From: Viola odorata
Lineage: Eukaryota > Streptophyta > Magnoliopsida > Malpighiales > Violaceae
Direction of reading: 5' to 3'
DNA: 64,000 bases
NCBI GenBank assembly: GCA_963691705.1
Contig: OY829539.1
Location: 54,534,327 to 54,598,326 of the forward strand
This document shows, piece after piece, positions 12,701-24,960 of the stretch. The position numbers and the translations under genes were made by a program. Positions within the stretch are counted from its first letter, which is position 1. The number at the start of each line of letters is the position of its first letter. The notes under the pieces were generated by a model. That model ran no database searches, was not told the DNA's origin, and worked only from the letters and a program-made list of their open reading frames with translations.

Positions 12701-13280
12701 TGCACTAATTGTACATGCTCTTGGTGGCTACTTAATGATATTTATGTTTTGACTGAAAACAAAATATTGTACTAGAAAATGATATAAGAGACTTTATATC
12801 CACCACTCTTAAATCAAGTCTCAAATTCAATAAAAATCATATTAGAAAAGTCATTTGTCTTATAATATTCGAGTGGGATTAGTATCTTATCCGACGACAT
12901 AAAAGATACCCAGAAATACTGAATAAAGAAGTGTTGGAAAACAAAGTTATTCTCATTCACATAGTTTTATTTATAGTTAGATCAAACATAGGCCAAAACC
13001 TAGTGTCAAAAATAGTCAGAATATATATAACATGTGTATACATACATGTACAAAGTGAGTAGGTACATGCTAAACATATACAACTCCACTCCAGTTTTCT
13101 TTGCTTAACAGTACTGCTCATCTTATCTTATCCGAGTGATATCAGTACCATTCCTGTTTTCTTTCTTTTTTAGCACTACCAAGTTGGAAAAAAAAACAAG
13201 GGCCCTTGAAAAAGGACCCTATATCTCCCTGTAATTAACCTAGAAAGAGCTGGACAGAGAGATCGATCAGAGGTAGAGAG
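9740..13280. other. Intergenic region upstream of the SEP gene
   Basis: No gene is supported. A 102-residue minus-strand ORF at 10744-11052 has no recognised domain. Two similar blocks beginning 'aaaaaccac(g/c)tga(a/g)tctctc' occur at about 11701 and 12477, each followed by 'tttatttctttttt', and suggest a decayed retroelement around 11640-12660. About 11930-12000 holds short tandem copies of 'gctgatcgtctaggccta'. The last few hundred bases must include the SEP promoter, but I could not pick a convincing TATA box. Confidence 0.45.
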
Positions 13281-14844
13281 ATGGGGAGAGGGAGAGTGGA
13301 GCTGAAGAGGATAGAGAACAAGATAAACAGACAGGTTACTTTTGCGAAGAGGAGGAATGGTTTGCTCAAGAAAGCCTATGAACTCTCTGTCCTTTGTGAT
13401 GCTGAGGTTGCTCTCATCATCTTCTCTAACCCTGGCAAGCTCTATGAGTTCTGCAGCACATCTAGGTATTCAAGATCTGTGCTTATTATAATCAATTAAT
13501 TACTAGTAATAGGGTTTCTTCATCAGTATTTTGTCATTCTTGGTTTTGGATTTTGTATATTTTCTTTTTCTTTTCACTAAGAGGCTTAAAGTGTAGAAAT
13601 TTCACTCATCTCCTCCGATCGAAATCGTAACCTACCCTATAAAGAAGAAATAAGCACTTACCGGTTGAGCTACATCTTATGTGCTTAAAGTTGATTTTTG
13701 TTCTTGTGCTTAATTATATTGATGCTATAGGACGGATCACTACAAGATCTTTCTTCTAGTTTTGATTTCAACATTCTTGTGCAAGTTTAGGTACTAGACA
13801 ATTAGTAGTACCTCAGTTTGTTAATTTACTAGGTATTAGCTGTACGAAGGAACACCTGTTCATACACTGGATATCATAAGATCTTGATGGATTAAAGAAA
13901 CACCTGTGGTTTTACTGTATCCTTTTTCTTTTTTCCTTTTTTCACTGTCAGATTTTGCCTTTTCGGAATGAGTACTAGTCCTTTTTTCCATGGCAGGGCT
14001 ACTGGTTGATCCAATATGAAATTAAATTGTTAGAAAAAACTATAAGGAAGCACCTCTCTGACTGGTTAGTTCACTGTTAAGATTTTGTGCAGGGGGTGTG
14101 ATGTTTTTGCAGTGCAAGTCTGCTAATTTCAGAAAACTCTTCTCTTTACTTTTCTTTTTCAAGATAGAGATGATAAATAAAAGCTGCTGCAAATTATAAA
14201 CAAATAATTAGATAATTTGTTTAATTATTCATTTATCCAACGAGGCATTCATATATTCAAATGAATCGGTCATTTCTTAAAATGTTTTTGTTTGGATGTT
14301 TTCCATCATTGGTTGCTTCTTCCTCTAAAAAGCATGTTGAAATCAATTGAAAAGTACCAGAAGTGCAGTTACAATGCTTTGGACCAATCAAGTCGACCAG
14401 TCAATGAGACACAGGTAATTAACCTAGATGGTTTTTTATTTAGTTATTATTATAGTGTTTATTTGACCATATTAATCGGCATGATTATTTACAGCCATTA
14501 TTTATATACTCGTGCAGAACAATTATCAAGAATATCTGAAGCTGAAAGCAAAAGTGGAGATCCTACAGAGATCTCAGAGGTGCGAATCATCCATATATTG
14601 TAAAGTTAATTAAAAAATTAGATGATTTCATTAGTGATATATATGACTTGAAATTATCATTTTTTAAAGATTAATTAATCAATTATGCATAAATCAGAAA
14701 ATCTTAGGTACATATTATCACGTGTTAATTTTGTGTATGGAGAGCTAGGTACCTCCTGATGTGTAGCTAAGATTTTTTCCGCAAAAATAATTAAAAACTT
14801 TAAACACTTTTATTATTATTATTTTTACTCGTTATTTTGTGCCA

Positions 14845-14880
<36 letters not shown>

Positions 14881-15985
14881 ATTCAATAAATTGTTTTAGA
14901 TGAATAGATGATGAGTGTATATTTTAATTTTCAAAATTATTTACAATAAATTATTATTATTATTAACTTCTTTTTATTTTATTTTTACAATAATTAAAAA
15001 TGGTGTAGGAACATTCTTGGTGAAGATTTGGGACCTCTGAATACCAGGGAGCTCCATGAATTGGAGCATCAACTAGATGCATCTCTCCACCAAATTAGGT
15101 CCACCAAGGTATAATATAACACATATACTGTTACAATTCTACTACCCTTCTTTTTATTTTCGTTTTTATTTTTCTTTCATTGTTTAATTGTTTTTCTTTT
15201 TTTCTTCTTTGCCTTGACTTTTCAGACACAGTTTATGCTTGATCAATTGTTGGATCTTCAAAACAGGGTATAGAATTCTTTTCACCTGTATTCAATGGCA
15301 TTACAATTCAACTAACATCATTATAGAATTTCCCGTTGATATATATGTACATTTGCTGGTAGGGCAGGAACAAAAGCTGCTGGAAATTAACAGAGGACTA
15401 ACATGGAAGGTACCATTTCATATACTTCATACACACTACTCCTACCGTTTTTTCTTTTACACAAATAGAGGTGGGACTCGATCCTGAGTCTATACTGATA
15501 TTTTACAATTAGTCTTTACTCGACCTAACAATAAAATTTAATGAATGTTGTGATTTTTGATGATCAGTTGGAAGAATGCAGTAGTAGTACTACTACTGCA
15601 CATTCTAATATTCCATGTGATGATAGTCGACCAGCATGGGAAGAAGCTCGAGGAGGAGGAGGAAGCAATGTTATGAATACTCCATGTACCAGCCGTTATC
15701 CATTTGATAATCTCCAAGATGTGTTCTTCCACCCTCTGATATCAAATTCCCCTCTGCAGATTGGGTACTCACTCTCATCTCAATCCCTTTCACATAAGAA
15801 AAATAATTAAATAAAAACTAGTCGATTTAATATGCTTAAACATAATTTCATATTGAGTTTTGAAATATGACTCTGTTGGTTGCAGAGATAGTCAGATGGC
15901 GACTGCAGCTCACAGCGTTAATGCAGCTGCTGCTCATTCACAAAATGCCAATGCACTCATTAGTAATGCTGGGTGGATGCTTTGA
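13281..15985 (+). CDS. SEPALLATA-like (E-class) MIKC MADS-box transcription factor, 8 exons, 269 aa
   Basis: Exons: 13281-13465, 14333-14414, 14518-14579, 15009-15108, 15226-15267, 15368-15409, 15568-15764, 15886-15985. They total 810 bp and join in frame. Every intron has GT-AG ends. The MADS domain (residues 1-60) starts [18 protein letters not shown] and has [20 protein letters not shown]. The I and K regions include [12 protein letters not shown] and [20 protein letters not shown]. The C-terminal domain (from about residue 172) has an S/T-rich and Gly-rich start and ends GWML, like the SEP II motif. SEP proteins bind CArG boxes as parts of floral tetramers in the nucleus; that role is inferred from family. 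'CSYNAL', 'LGEDLGPL' and GWML favour SEP over AGL6, and I lean towards the SEP1/2/4 (LOFSEP) side. Oddity: the MADS domain has SNPGKLYEF where SNRGKLYEF is usual. The start is fixed by the MADS N-terminus. Confidence 0.93.
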
Positions 15986-17559
15986 GTTAGTGAATTCTTC
16001 TTCCAAAACTCATGCAAATGATTGTAGTATCTAATGAAATAACCTTCCAAAACAAGCCGTATTTATTTCATCATTCCTATACTTTTATTTTTTATTTCTT
16101 TATTTTTTTATTGTGACGAAAATCATTGACACGTAACTAATAAATGTTATATTCGTTAACTTGACGTGGCATGTTATGCTTACGTCAGTATATTCTAAGT
16201 TATGGTCCTTACTCCTTATAAAAAGTGAAATCTCTAGCGTCGTTTCTACTCAGAATTTTACACCATAGTCCCTCCAAATTTTGTAAAGGAAAATGTTTTG
16301 TTGACACAATGTGTCAAGTGAATAATGGTGGACACTACATGCGGTGAGCTCGGGTGAGTATATATGTGTGTGTGGGGTGATCCACTGTGGTGTCTATAGG
16401 TGGGTTCGTTTTACTGATATGCATTTATTTCATAACGAGTAGTGAGTACACACAACTACATATAAACTAACAAAACAACTTAGTCTAAAAACCAGATTTG
16501 GATTGAACCGGTAAAACCTAATAATCCTATCGATTCAACCAGCGAACCTGAATTGGTTTCACAGTTTGATTGGTTAATTTTTATGTTTTATTATTTTTTT
16601 ATTTCAAATTTTAAATTTGTATAATTTTCATTTAATCATTGGATCAATCTCAATTGAGCAAATATTAGTTGTTCGGATCCGCCAATATCCTTTTAAAATA
16701 TCCTCAAAATTGGATCTCAAATTATATATATATTTATTTATTTATTTTTATTTATTTCAAATTAAAAACTATTTATTCTTAGTTTTTTATTTATTTTTGA
16801 GGTTAGTAGTGTCAGATTTATGAAATGTCAAATTAATTTTTATACTTTAATAATCAACTTCAAATTAATAATTCTTGCTAAATTAAATAAAAAATTATAT
16901 TTTTTAAAATTAGTTTTGATTCTAGTTCGACCTCGATTGAACTTTTGAACCTTCAACCTTATATCTCCTCAATTTAATTTTCTAAACCTAATGATTTATG
17001 TTGCAAATTGAATCACTTAATTATTTAAAATTTGACTCGAAAGTGAGTCGATATTAATGGAAAGAACAAATTAGTATAAAATGTAATCCCATAGTCGTAA
17101 TCAACATATCATGACTAAATATGGAAGAATCCGGGATTTGAACTTTAACCTTGTTATATTATGATCACAGGAGGATAAGTGGGCCACCTCCTTTTTAAAA
17201 GTCTGGGCCTTTTTTCCTTCCTTAAGGATAGTGGGCCTTTTCCTTTTAGAAATACGGGCTTTTTCTTGTAATATGTTAGACCAGACAGATTGATTAAAAT
17301 TACAGTTTCTGCAGCGAACAAGCATAACATGGACTGTGATGATTAGCAAATTGGAATAAAATACTGCCTCATGAACAAGTAGCTGAAACAATTTACATGT
17401 ATTTATTTGCATAAAGAATAGTGAATTTTGCAATTTGATTACGCTGGACAATAGAACTTCGACAAAAAAAAAATATGGATCAAAGAAAAATCAAATGGTA
17501 TGCAATGCATGAAGTCTTCTCTCTGGAAGGGTACACTCCATGGTAACGAATTTGGTTGA
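15986..17559. other. Intergenic region between SEP and XTH-1
   Basis: It contains the SEP 3' flank. A stretch at about 16490-16960 has 'gaaccgg', 'attcaacc' and 'ttgattgg' words like those near 58640-58820 and is probably a decayed repeat. Near 17175-17260 there are short 'gggcctttt' repeats. I found no visible exons, and in particular no SQUA-like exons 6-8. Confidence 0.4.
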
Positions 17560-18806
17560 TTAAAGAAATCTGGAGAGCTTGCATTCGGATGGGAGACCTT
17601 GAGGGAATCGCTTCAAATCAGAGCAGTAGTTGTAGATCATGTACTTCTTCTGTATCCATCTGACTCTGTTTCGGCCAATGATTGGTCTTGCCATTTAGTG
17701 TCTTGCAGCGCACAGTTAGCAGCAGAGGAACTAGCAACAGGGCAGGCATTGGCATTGAAATTCCTTTAGGAAGCAGTGAAAGGACCATTCTGCCAATGTG
17801 TTTTTATAAGTCCACCTCTTGCTGCCCAATCATCAGCATTCCACAAACTTGAATAAACCCTCATGGGTTGCTTGCTGGGGAAAGGAATTCCCATCGATTC
17901 CAAGTTGTGGAACACTCGTATTGGTATGTTGTCGACCAAGAATCTGCATTAATTTAATTTTGGAAAGTGAGATGGGTAATTGGTTTAGTAACCAAATTAA
18001 GAAATTGAAGATTTGTAGTATATGTTACATACATGATTCGTTGAGGATTCCAGAGGATGGAGTAGGTGTGGAAAGCCTTAGTTGGATCAAACCAGAGATG
18101 GAATTGTTGCTCTCTGTTTCCTTCCCCCTGACTGAACACATTGGTGTGAAGAGTGTAAGGCTCTCCGGTTGAGTTGCCTAGGAATTCAATGTCAATTTCA
18201 TCATGGTTTGCTCCTTCTGATGATAGCTGCATAAGATTACATAATTAGTTAAAAACAATTGCATAATTCCTTGTTTTTAGTTGATTCCAATGTGATCATG
18301 AATCACTAAATTACTACCGTTACATCGGTTAGTAAAATTGTATTAGTATTTTTAATGTTATATGGTGCGTCAAGGAATTACGTAGTATGTAGTGACGGTT
18401 CCTGCTGAATTGCCTGCTATGAGCTTGATTTGCATTTAACGGTGGTCAACTATGCCACATCGGATTTCTGTTACGGTAGGGGGTAATATGACAATATTAG
18501 CGAAGACCATGGTTGTAATTAAACAAAAAAAAAGTTCAGAGTTGCACTTAAATAAAACATTAAAGTTCAGGGTTATTTTATGTCATTAAACCCGTGTCAA
18601 TGCGGCCAAAAAGGTACTTGTTTTTGGATCTGAAGCCAGACCCGGAAGCCTTGTCAAGAGTGAGGTTAAGGTTCTGTCCGCCACATAGTATCTTAGCGTG
18701 GTCGCCCCCGAATATTATGTCAAAATCTTGCACGAAATTGCCGGCGCATTCGGACGCACCAATGAGCAAGCACTAGCAAACCGAACAAATGGAGCAGTGG
18801 TGACAT
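17560..18806 (-). pseudogene. XTH-1: xyloglucan endotransglucosylase/hydrolase pseudogene
   Basis: Three exons on the minus strand: 18806-18382, 18226-18033 and 17943-17560. The GH16 catalytic motif is present as [11 protein letters not shown] followed by the N-glycosylation site NST. Further on are [31 protein letters not shown] and a C-terminal [19 protein letters not shown]. XTHs cut and rejoin wall xyloglucan in the apoplast. Lesions: a ~5-bp deletion in the signal-peptide region relative to XTH-2, which shifts the frame; a ~160-bp insertion in exon 1 (18436-18595); TAA in place of Tyr in the TASYRN motif of exon 3; and a ~10-bp net deletion shortly before [13 protein letters not shown]. 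The protein cannot be made. The copy is the left member of a segmental duplication with XTH-2. Confidence 0.9.
18436..18595. mobile_element. ~160-bp insertion in XTH-1 exon 1
   Basis: XTH-2 reads straight through this point ('ttgattt gcat gtcaatg'). In XTH-1, 'gcat' and 'gtcaatg' are separated by this stretch, which starts 'ttaacggtggtcaac' and ends 'cattaaacccgt'. I could not define inverted repeats or a target duplication with confidence, so its class is unknown. Confidence 0.65.
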
Positions 18807-18860
18807 TTTTCCTAATCATATGTGTGGAGGAGATAGTTGATTGATGGATGTGGTGGTGTG

Positions 18861-18870
18861 GCTTATATAG
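18861..18870 (-). promoter_or_regulatory. TATA box of XTH-1
   Basis: Read on the minus strand this is CTATATAAGC, about 55 bp upstream of the ATG codon. The same element stands at the same distance upstream of XTH-2 (51065-51074), so the core promoters were duplicated with the genes. Confidence 0.6.
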
Positions 18871-19869
18871 CGAATGTGGTTGTCCGTAGGTACGGGAATG
18901 GGATGTAGTTTGGTGGTGTTAGAGCTGGAGACATGCTTGGAAATTGCAAATTATAGAAGCGCAGGAATGAGCCTAGGAAGCCTAGGAATGCGGTATTAGA
19001 GCTGGAGACATGCTTAGAGACATGCCCATGTGACGGTTTTTTTTTATTTATTTATAAAAAGAATGAAATAAACTATCAATTAACCATGAAGATCCGAAGT
19101 AACAATAGGTAAAATTCTTTTTTTTTAAACAATAGATAAAATTATTTCAGACATTTCCCTAGCTAAAGTTATTCCAATTCCAAATAGAAAGAAAGAGCCA
19201 ATTTACCACATTCGTGGGCCGCACAATTAAAATTACCTATAGCAAATTCAAAGAACATGAGCTAAAATAGCGAAAGTTTGAAAAAATATATTGGACAAAA
19301 GAACTATAATCAATATGGTACGGTTTAAGACAATGATTATTTTTTTTTAATATTGTCATTTTTCAATATTACTTTCATTGTTTTAATAAGACAAAGGTTG
19401 GGCTGGGCTACAGCCCACGGGAAAGTCTTGCTGCCATCGACGCGTGCCCGGTGCCCTGACCAAATGGAAAAATACTAGTACTGCTATTTCTTTTCTTCTA
19501 CGATAAATAAATAAATTATATTATTAATTATTATTACGAACTCATTTAGCTGTTTTTTACTTAAATGTATACGAACCTGCTAGTGGATAAAAACGGGAAG
19601 GGTAAACGTTCAAAATTGTAAAATTTGACAACAATTTAATTAACCGGTTGAAATAGAAAAGGAAAAAAAAAAAGGAAGGAAGAGGATAGGAATGACTGCT
19701 ACTAGCGGTCAAGAGACAACTCCAAAGGCTTTGGTTATGGGCGGCTGAGAGATGTCGACACTAGACATCGGAAAACTTACCTCGAAATGACAATATCTAA
19801 ATTTTGGGTGCTTTTTATTTTATAGTATATACTAGAGGAATTCCGTGCCTTTTTTTTTAAAGAATAATA

Positions 19870-20129
19870 CTTCCTCTGTCCCTCAATGATTGTCGTTTTA
19901 GCTTTTATTTTTACTGTTTCGGCACGTATCTTAAAACGGCCGACAGACGATCTATTTGAGACAATTTTGCCCCTAAATTTTTCTAGGAAGTACGTTAAGG
20001 ATTAACGTACGTTCAAAAAAAAAATCGGATCTTTTTGGGATCAAATAGTGCCTCATCCGGCCTCCTCGATATGCGTTTCCTACTGAATATTGGGATGCGA
20101 GGAAGACATTCATTGAGGGACAGAGGGAG
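19870..20129. mobile_element. Stowaway-type (Tc1/mariner) MITE, 260 bp
   Basis: It starts CTTCCTCTGTCCCTCAATGA and, read inward from the right, CTCCCTCTGTCCCTCAATGA. TA duplications flank it at 19868-19869 and 20130-20131. The paralogous position in block B (about 60262) reads 'agaataatagatc' with a single TA, a clean empty site. The insertion is therefore younger than the segmental duplication. Confidence 0.85.
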
Positions 20130-21545
20130 TAGATAATTTCATTAATGAAAATTCTTGATACAAGGAGAGATTCTAAAATCAAAACAATACACCAAGTCGT
20201 TTAAATACAAAAAAATTACTCTACTATTTACGAAAGAAACGATTGATATAGTCCCACACGATGATTAATCCCTCTTTATTTGTTGAGGTATATGAAGACG
20301 AAATATGTAGATTGCCGATCTTCTCGCTCTGAGATATTTTAATTGAATTACGTCAATTGACAAACCACAAACCGTTATTTATCAACGAGGTACAAGCCGC
20401 CCTACTAAACTTTAGTGATGGGGAATACACATCAATACATAACATCGAAAATAGATTAAAAAAATAGTTCATACGAAATAAACCTTCACTCAAAAGACCA
20501 ACAAATTTTTTAAAAAAAATTTGCATACAAGTTTATAATTATATGGTATATAAACTGCTTTGATTTTTAAAAAAGAGAAAAAAAAGATATAAGAAAGTAA
20601 CATTATTTATTATATTTTCTTATTAACTAATTAAAAGAGTAAAATACGGAGTAATATTCTTCTAACTTTATTTATTTATTATTGAACTAATCTCTAAAAA
20701 TAATAACAAAAAGAAAACCATACATTTTCGTGCATTAGTTAAATCTATAAAACTATATTCAAATTGATAGGAGATATATAAATATCTCCCTCTTTGTTAT
20801 CAAAACATACATAAATATCTACACCTTTAAAACACTTTTTGTCGAGGATGAGAAGATAAGTTTAAAAAGTAAATTCATTGATCCATAAGTTTATTCAATT
20901 TAATATTTAGTTCGGTTCTAATTATAATTTGATTAATATAGAAATTGGGATAGTACTAAAGATATTTAGTTTTTATTTTTATAAGTAAATATAATATTTA
21001 AATTTGGGTCTGAACTTATATTAATATTTTTACTGTCAGTAAAATAACAAATGGGTTATATATCAGTTATTTACTGCTTTGTATGGTTTCGCATGAGAAA
21101 TGTAATTTCCTTTTTTTCTCTTTATAGGATACGAACGTAAATAAGAGTTGGAACGAAAACGCATCATCTTCTTTAGGAAAGGAGCACGAGAGGGGGTTAG
21201 GGGTCCACAGAGTAGCTAGCAAGTAGGGGTCAGAAATCAGAATCAGTAGATTGATTTGAGCCACATATTATCCATAGCTTTAGGATAACTAGTGGATCAA
21301 ATTAGTCGAGAAAAATAGTTGGACCCACACCCGTTTATACTTCTACTTAATAACAAAATACTCCAAATCCCATATTTGTTTATTTCTTGTTTTGGCCCTC
21401 AGCTTCTTCAAAATTTTATATTTGCCCACTCTTTCGTGAACAAGAAAACCAATCCATAAATTTCCGTTATAACTAACCGCATTATTTACCCCGTATTTAC
21501 AAGAAAATCCCCACAGTTTTTCCCAAAGGTTTTTTTTTTTTTTTT

Positions 21546-22460
21546 ACCGTATGTACTATATTTTGACCCTTGTTAGTTTTACGTGTACTTAATTCTTTAA
21601 ATTTCAGCTTTATCGTGGAATCCTAAAATCATTCAATTATGGCCAAACTATTTTTAAAAAAATCTTTTTAAGTTTTAGTTTTTTCACGAAATCATATTTT
21701 ATTTATAAAAAAAAATATCTACATTTGCTCCCTCTCTTCCAAATTTCTCAGGAGTTCTTAATATAAATTGGTTATATTATTAATTGCTAACTTTTATTTA
21801 ATTTATCCTACTTTTCCTTATCCAAAAATTATATATTTGGTGTTTAAAATCTAGTTGAATTTAAAGAATAACCTAAAATTCAAGTTAACTTTTTAATGTC
21901 AATGGCAAATAAATCAAAATTTCCTAATCATGTTTTATTAACACTTATACTTTTTTAGATAGTTCTTAAATATTCTATATGAGTCGTTTTTATATTAAAG
22001 AATACAAAACCAAAGAAATACACAATACCATGTAGTTTAAAAGAAATAATTTAATTTCACTTTTAATTTTGTCTCAAAAAAAATTCTACCTCCGTCCTGT
22101 ATAAATTTGATGAGGTTAACCACTAAAATTTTACAAGGACCCTACATTTATAGGTTCTATAAACAATAAATCTTTTTTTTGGATAAGCCAGCCATTACAT
22201 AACAGCAACTTGAGATGAAGAAAAAGAATTTGTCCTTAAAATGTCAAATGAGATTCACAAGTCAAACCTAAAATAATCGAGACCATTCCCATTGGTCAAA
22301 TACCTCACCCACCTCCGGCTATAAAGAGAGCTACATAAACTAAGAAGTAATTGTGCAGGATCAATATCGTGAAATCAAGACATATTTATCTAGATCTCCA
22401 ATGGAGTAAGGAAACATCGGATATGCTTATTTAGAAATATTATTTGTATAAAGAAGTAAG
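21546..22460. other. AT-rich DNA and distal SQUA-1 promoter segment
   Basis: No gene. The part 22030-22330 has relatives near the other SQUA copies. 'aaattctacctccgtcct' and 'ttacaaggaccct' also occur at 35040-35100 upstream of SQUA-3, and 'gattcacaagt' followed by 'cacctccggcta' occurs at 29855-29890 upstream of SQUA-2. It is probably ancestral promoter sequence, now separated from SQUA-1 by 3.4 kb of inserted repeats. Confidence 0.5.
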
Positions 22461-23463
22461 TAGGGTTGTCCAATGGACGGTATGTCGGTACATCGTCCAA
22501 AATAGTTAGATATTCGATAAACCGAATGTCCAAAATTTAATACCGTACTGTACCAAATTAAATTTAATACCATACTGCATGTATCAAAATTAGTTCGGTA
22601 CGATATTACGGTATACAAAATACCGTTCTTGAGAAAGATTTAGAACTTTCAATGATAAAAACTGGAAAACTCCCTCGTCAAAGAACGGTTGTTCTTATTT
22701 TGTTAAACAGATGAATTGCTTATGCCTACGAATATGTTCTTTCATCCCTTCTCTACCACCACTAACAACAAATCTGACCACCACTAACAGATCCGTCCAG
22801 CACCACCACTAACAGATCCGACCAGCACAACCACCACCACTAATATATCCGACCAGCAACAGCAGCAGCAGCAGCACCACCACCAATAGATCCGACCAGC
22901 ACCACCAGCACCATTACTGACAGATCCGACCAACACCACCACCACCATCAAATCCGACCAGCCACCACACAACCACTAAAAGATCTGACCACCACCACCA
23001 CTACCAATAGATCCCACCGGCCACCATTTTTTCATCTCCTCTTTTACTTTTTGTTTGTTTTTTCTTTTCAAAAAATATTTTTTTTTCTATTCCGGTTCTT
23101 TTCGATGAACTCAAAGCATTCAATTTCTATCTAATACCACTATCGAGGAGACAAGAAAAAGATGGAGAGAAAAGGAAAGGGCGAGGTAGAAGGAGTGGAG
23201 ATTTGATTTTTATTTTTTAATTTTGCAGAAACCCTTGAATTCCAAGGAGGGAGGAGATCTTTTTTCTAGATGATGAGGGTTGATTTATTTTGCAAGGAAT
23301 AATACGATACGGTAAGTTCGGTAATGCCAAGCCTGGCAAAACCAATATCTTACCGTACCGAGATTATTTCGGACGGTATTTCGGTATATCGTACCGTAAA
23401 AATTCAGAAAAAATACGATCAAACTTACGTAAGTACGGTATGGTATTTCGATGGATACCCCTA
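22461..23463. mobile_element. Non-autonomous hAT element, 1.0 kb
   Basis: The left end is TAGGGTTGTCCAATGGACGG and the right end, read inward, is TAGGGGTATCCATCGAAAT. The 8-bp target duplication is GAAGTAAG / GAAGTAAT (22453-22460, 23464-23471, one mismatch). The subterminal regions are rich in CGGTA/TACCG words. The interior (22750-23020) has ~30-bp repeats of the 'ccaccactaacagatccgac' type. The short cysteine- and tryptophan-rich frames across it are repeat artefacts. Confidence 0.8.
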
Positions 23464-23471
23464 GAAGTAAT

Positions 23472-24960
23472 GTTGGCCCAAGGGGCATATTAATCTTGTT
23501 TTGATGAATTAAGACACGCAAATTAATTATCATACTAATGCAAATTTAAGTTAAAGTGTGTATGTAGCTTTGCGATCAAGACAAACAAGAGCAACAATTC
23601 TATTATCGCAAGCTCAAAATCAAGTGTACTTTAAGACTAAAATATGTAAGTATGATTCTATCTAACACTTGATTTATGTTCAATTATACCTTAAGAAAAA
23701 AGTGTCAAATTTTTTTTCACGAAAATAAGTTTTAAAAAATCAGTAAAAATGGACAAGACTCACAAAGATAGTAGTGACAAACACAAATGATGGTGTCAGA
23801 CGGAATGGAAATGCAACGGAATTGGAATAGAAATAAGAACGAAACAAGAGGTATATTACTAAGATGAACACGAAGAGAAAAATGGAAGGACTTGAGCGCG
23901 GTGAAGAAGATTAGATGCATGTTGAACACGAGGGTAGGGATTCAGAAATGGAAAGAACATACACATATATTTCACAAGGATTCGTTTACTAGAACAACTA
24001 GCAAATGATTACACAAATATAGAGTTTGATGGTTTACGTTTTACTTGCAAATGATCAAAGCACCATCAAAACTTAGAAGTCTACAAGAGGAGTTTAGGGT
24101 GAATAAGGAGGAGTTATCTCACTCTACAATAATCACTCAAATCTAAACTAAGGAGAAAATGAGCTTAAAGAGTGCTATTTATACTAGTACACAAAATAAG
24201 GATGAGGTGGCATTTCTGGACAACGCTTGGCGGTATGCCGCTAGGGCCTTGGAGGCATGCTGTTAGCTTCGGCAAGATTTACTCCCGGTATCCTCCTTGA
24301 AGGTTATTGGTTGCTGATCAAAAATCCGGTAGATTTCTGTGAGGGAACTTGGCGCTCCTGATGTGCTCATGCGTGGTCCTTGGTACGTCTCCCGGTAACA
24401 TCGTGACAATGTTTCCAATTAGGTCTTCCGATAGACGCCCTAATCCGGTAGCTTGCATTAAGGACTTGACACTAGCTTAGGATGGATTTCCCAATAGCCC
24501 TCCCGATATGTTTGTGGAAAACCTATCGTTCCCGGTAGCTTGCGTCAAGGACTTGATCCTAACTTGTGATGGGTTTCCCGATAGCCCTCCTGATAGGTTT
24601 GTGGAAAACCTATTGTTCCCGGTGTGGTGCACGAGCACCGTTAAGACTCGATTCTCGACGTTTGGTTGGTCATTGCTCATTTCATGCGTAAACCAAAGGG
24701 CTAACTTTCTTATCTGGCTTCGTGTTATTGGTCCTGTCGGTTCGGTGTCTTTGGCTTGTGGAGGTGAAAAGTCTGTGAACATATCGGTAATTGGTCTTGT
24801 CGGTGGAGAATCTAAGGTTGGAGCATTCGTGATCACATCAATTGTGTTAGGTTGTGGTTGAGCCCGTAAAAACCACGGTGTAAAAGTTGTGGTTGAGCTA
24901 AAAAAAACCAAAGTGTAAGGTTAAGAGCTGAACCGAGAAAAGTTCTAGTTAATAGCAAAG
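23472..24960 (-). repeat. LTR retrotransposon remnant, minus strand
   Basis: The minus-strand frame at 24477-24911 (144 residues) contains GPITRSQIRKL, which resembles the conserved 'GPxTRSxxxxL' segment at the C-terminus of plant Ty3/gypsy polyproteins. The sequence beyond it (24100-24440), with a 'gctatttatac' TATA-like stretch, would then be LTR. No LTR pair or target duplication was found, so the class is inferred. Confidence 0.45.
24446..24625. repeat. 87-bp tandem duplication
   Basis: 'cggtagcttgc(a/g)t(t/c)aaggac' starts at 24446 and again at 24533, and a third start 'cggtg' stands at 24620. The spacing is exactly 87 bp, a multiple of three, so the minus-strand frame stays open through both units. 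Confidence 0.8.

Larger units (their letters stand above)
17560..21545. repeat. Segmental duplication, block A (XTH-1 and flank)
   Basis: This block matches block B, which lies in two parts (49991-51540 and about 59490-62665), in the same order and orientation. Anchors: the XTH gene; 'caattaaccatgaagatc' at 19078 and 51238; 'caaagaacatgagctaaaat' at 19250 and 51396; the 'ttgggctgggc(t/c)acagcccac' palindrome at 19397 and 59496; 'aggatacgaacgtaaataag' at 21126 and 62258; and a shared end at 'cccacagtttttcccaaag' followed by a T-run. Block A lacks the 7.9 kb holding LINE-2 and has a Stowaway element that block B lacks. Confidence 0.85.

Noticed and set aside
13195..13225. 'ccttgaaaaagg' upstream of SEP as a CArG box
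   Set aside because: The spacing between CC and GG is eight bases instead of six and includes a G, so it does not fit the consensus.
16000..17559. Search for SQUA exons 6-8 stranded between SEP and XTH-1
   Set aside because: I saw nothing resembling the LQEQN-type K-domain end or the C-terminal motifs on either strand.
17819..18172. 117-residue plus-strand frame over XTH-1
   Set aside because: It is the antisense shadow of XTH-1 exons 2 and 3.
22784..22972. Cys/Trp/Val-rich minus-strand frame
   Set aside because: It translates the CCACCA/CAGCAG repeats of the hAT element at 22461-23463.
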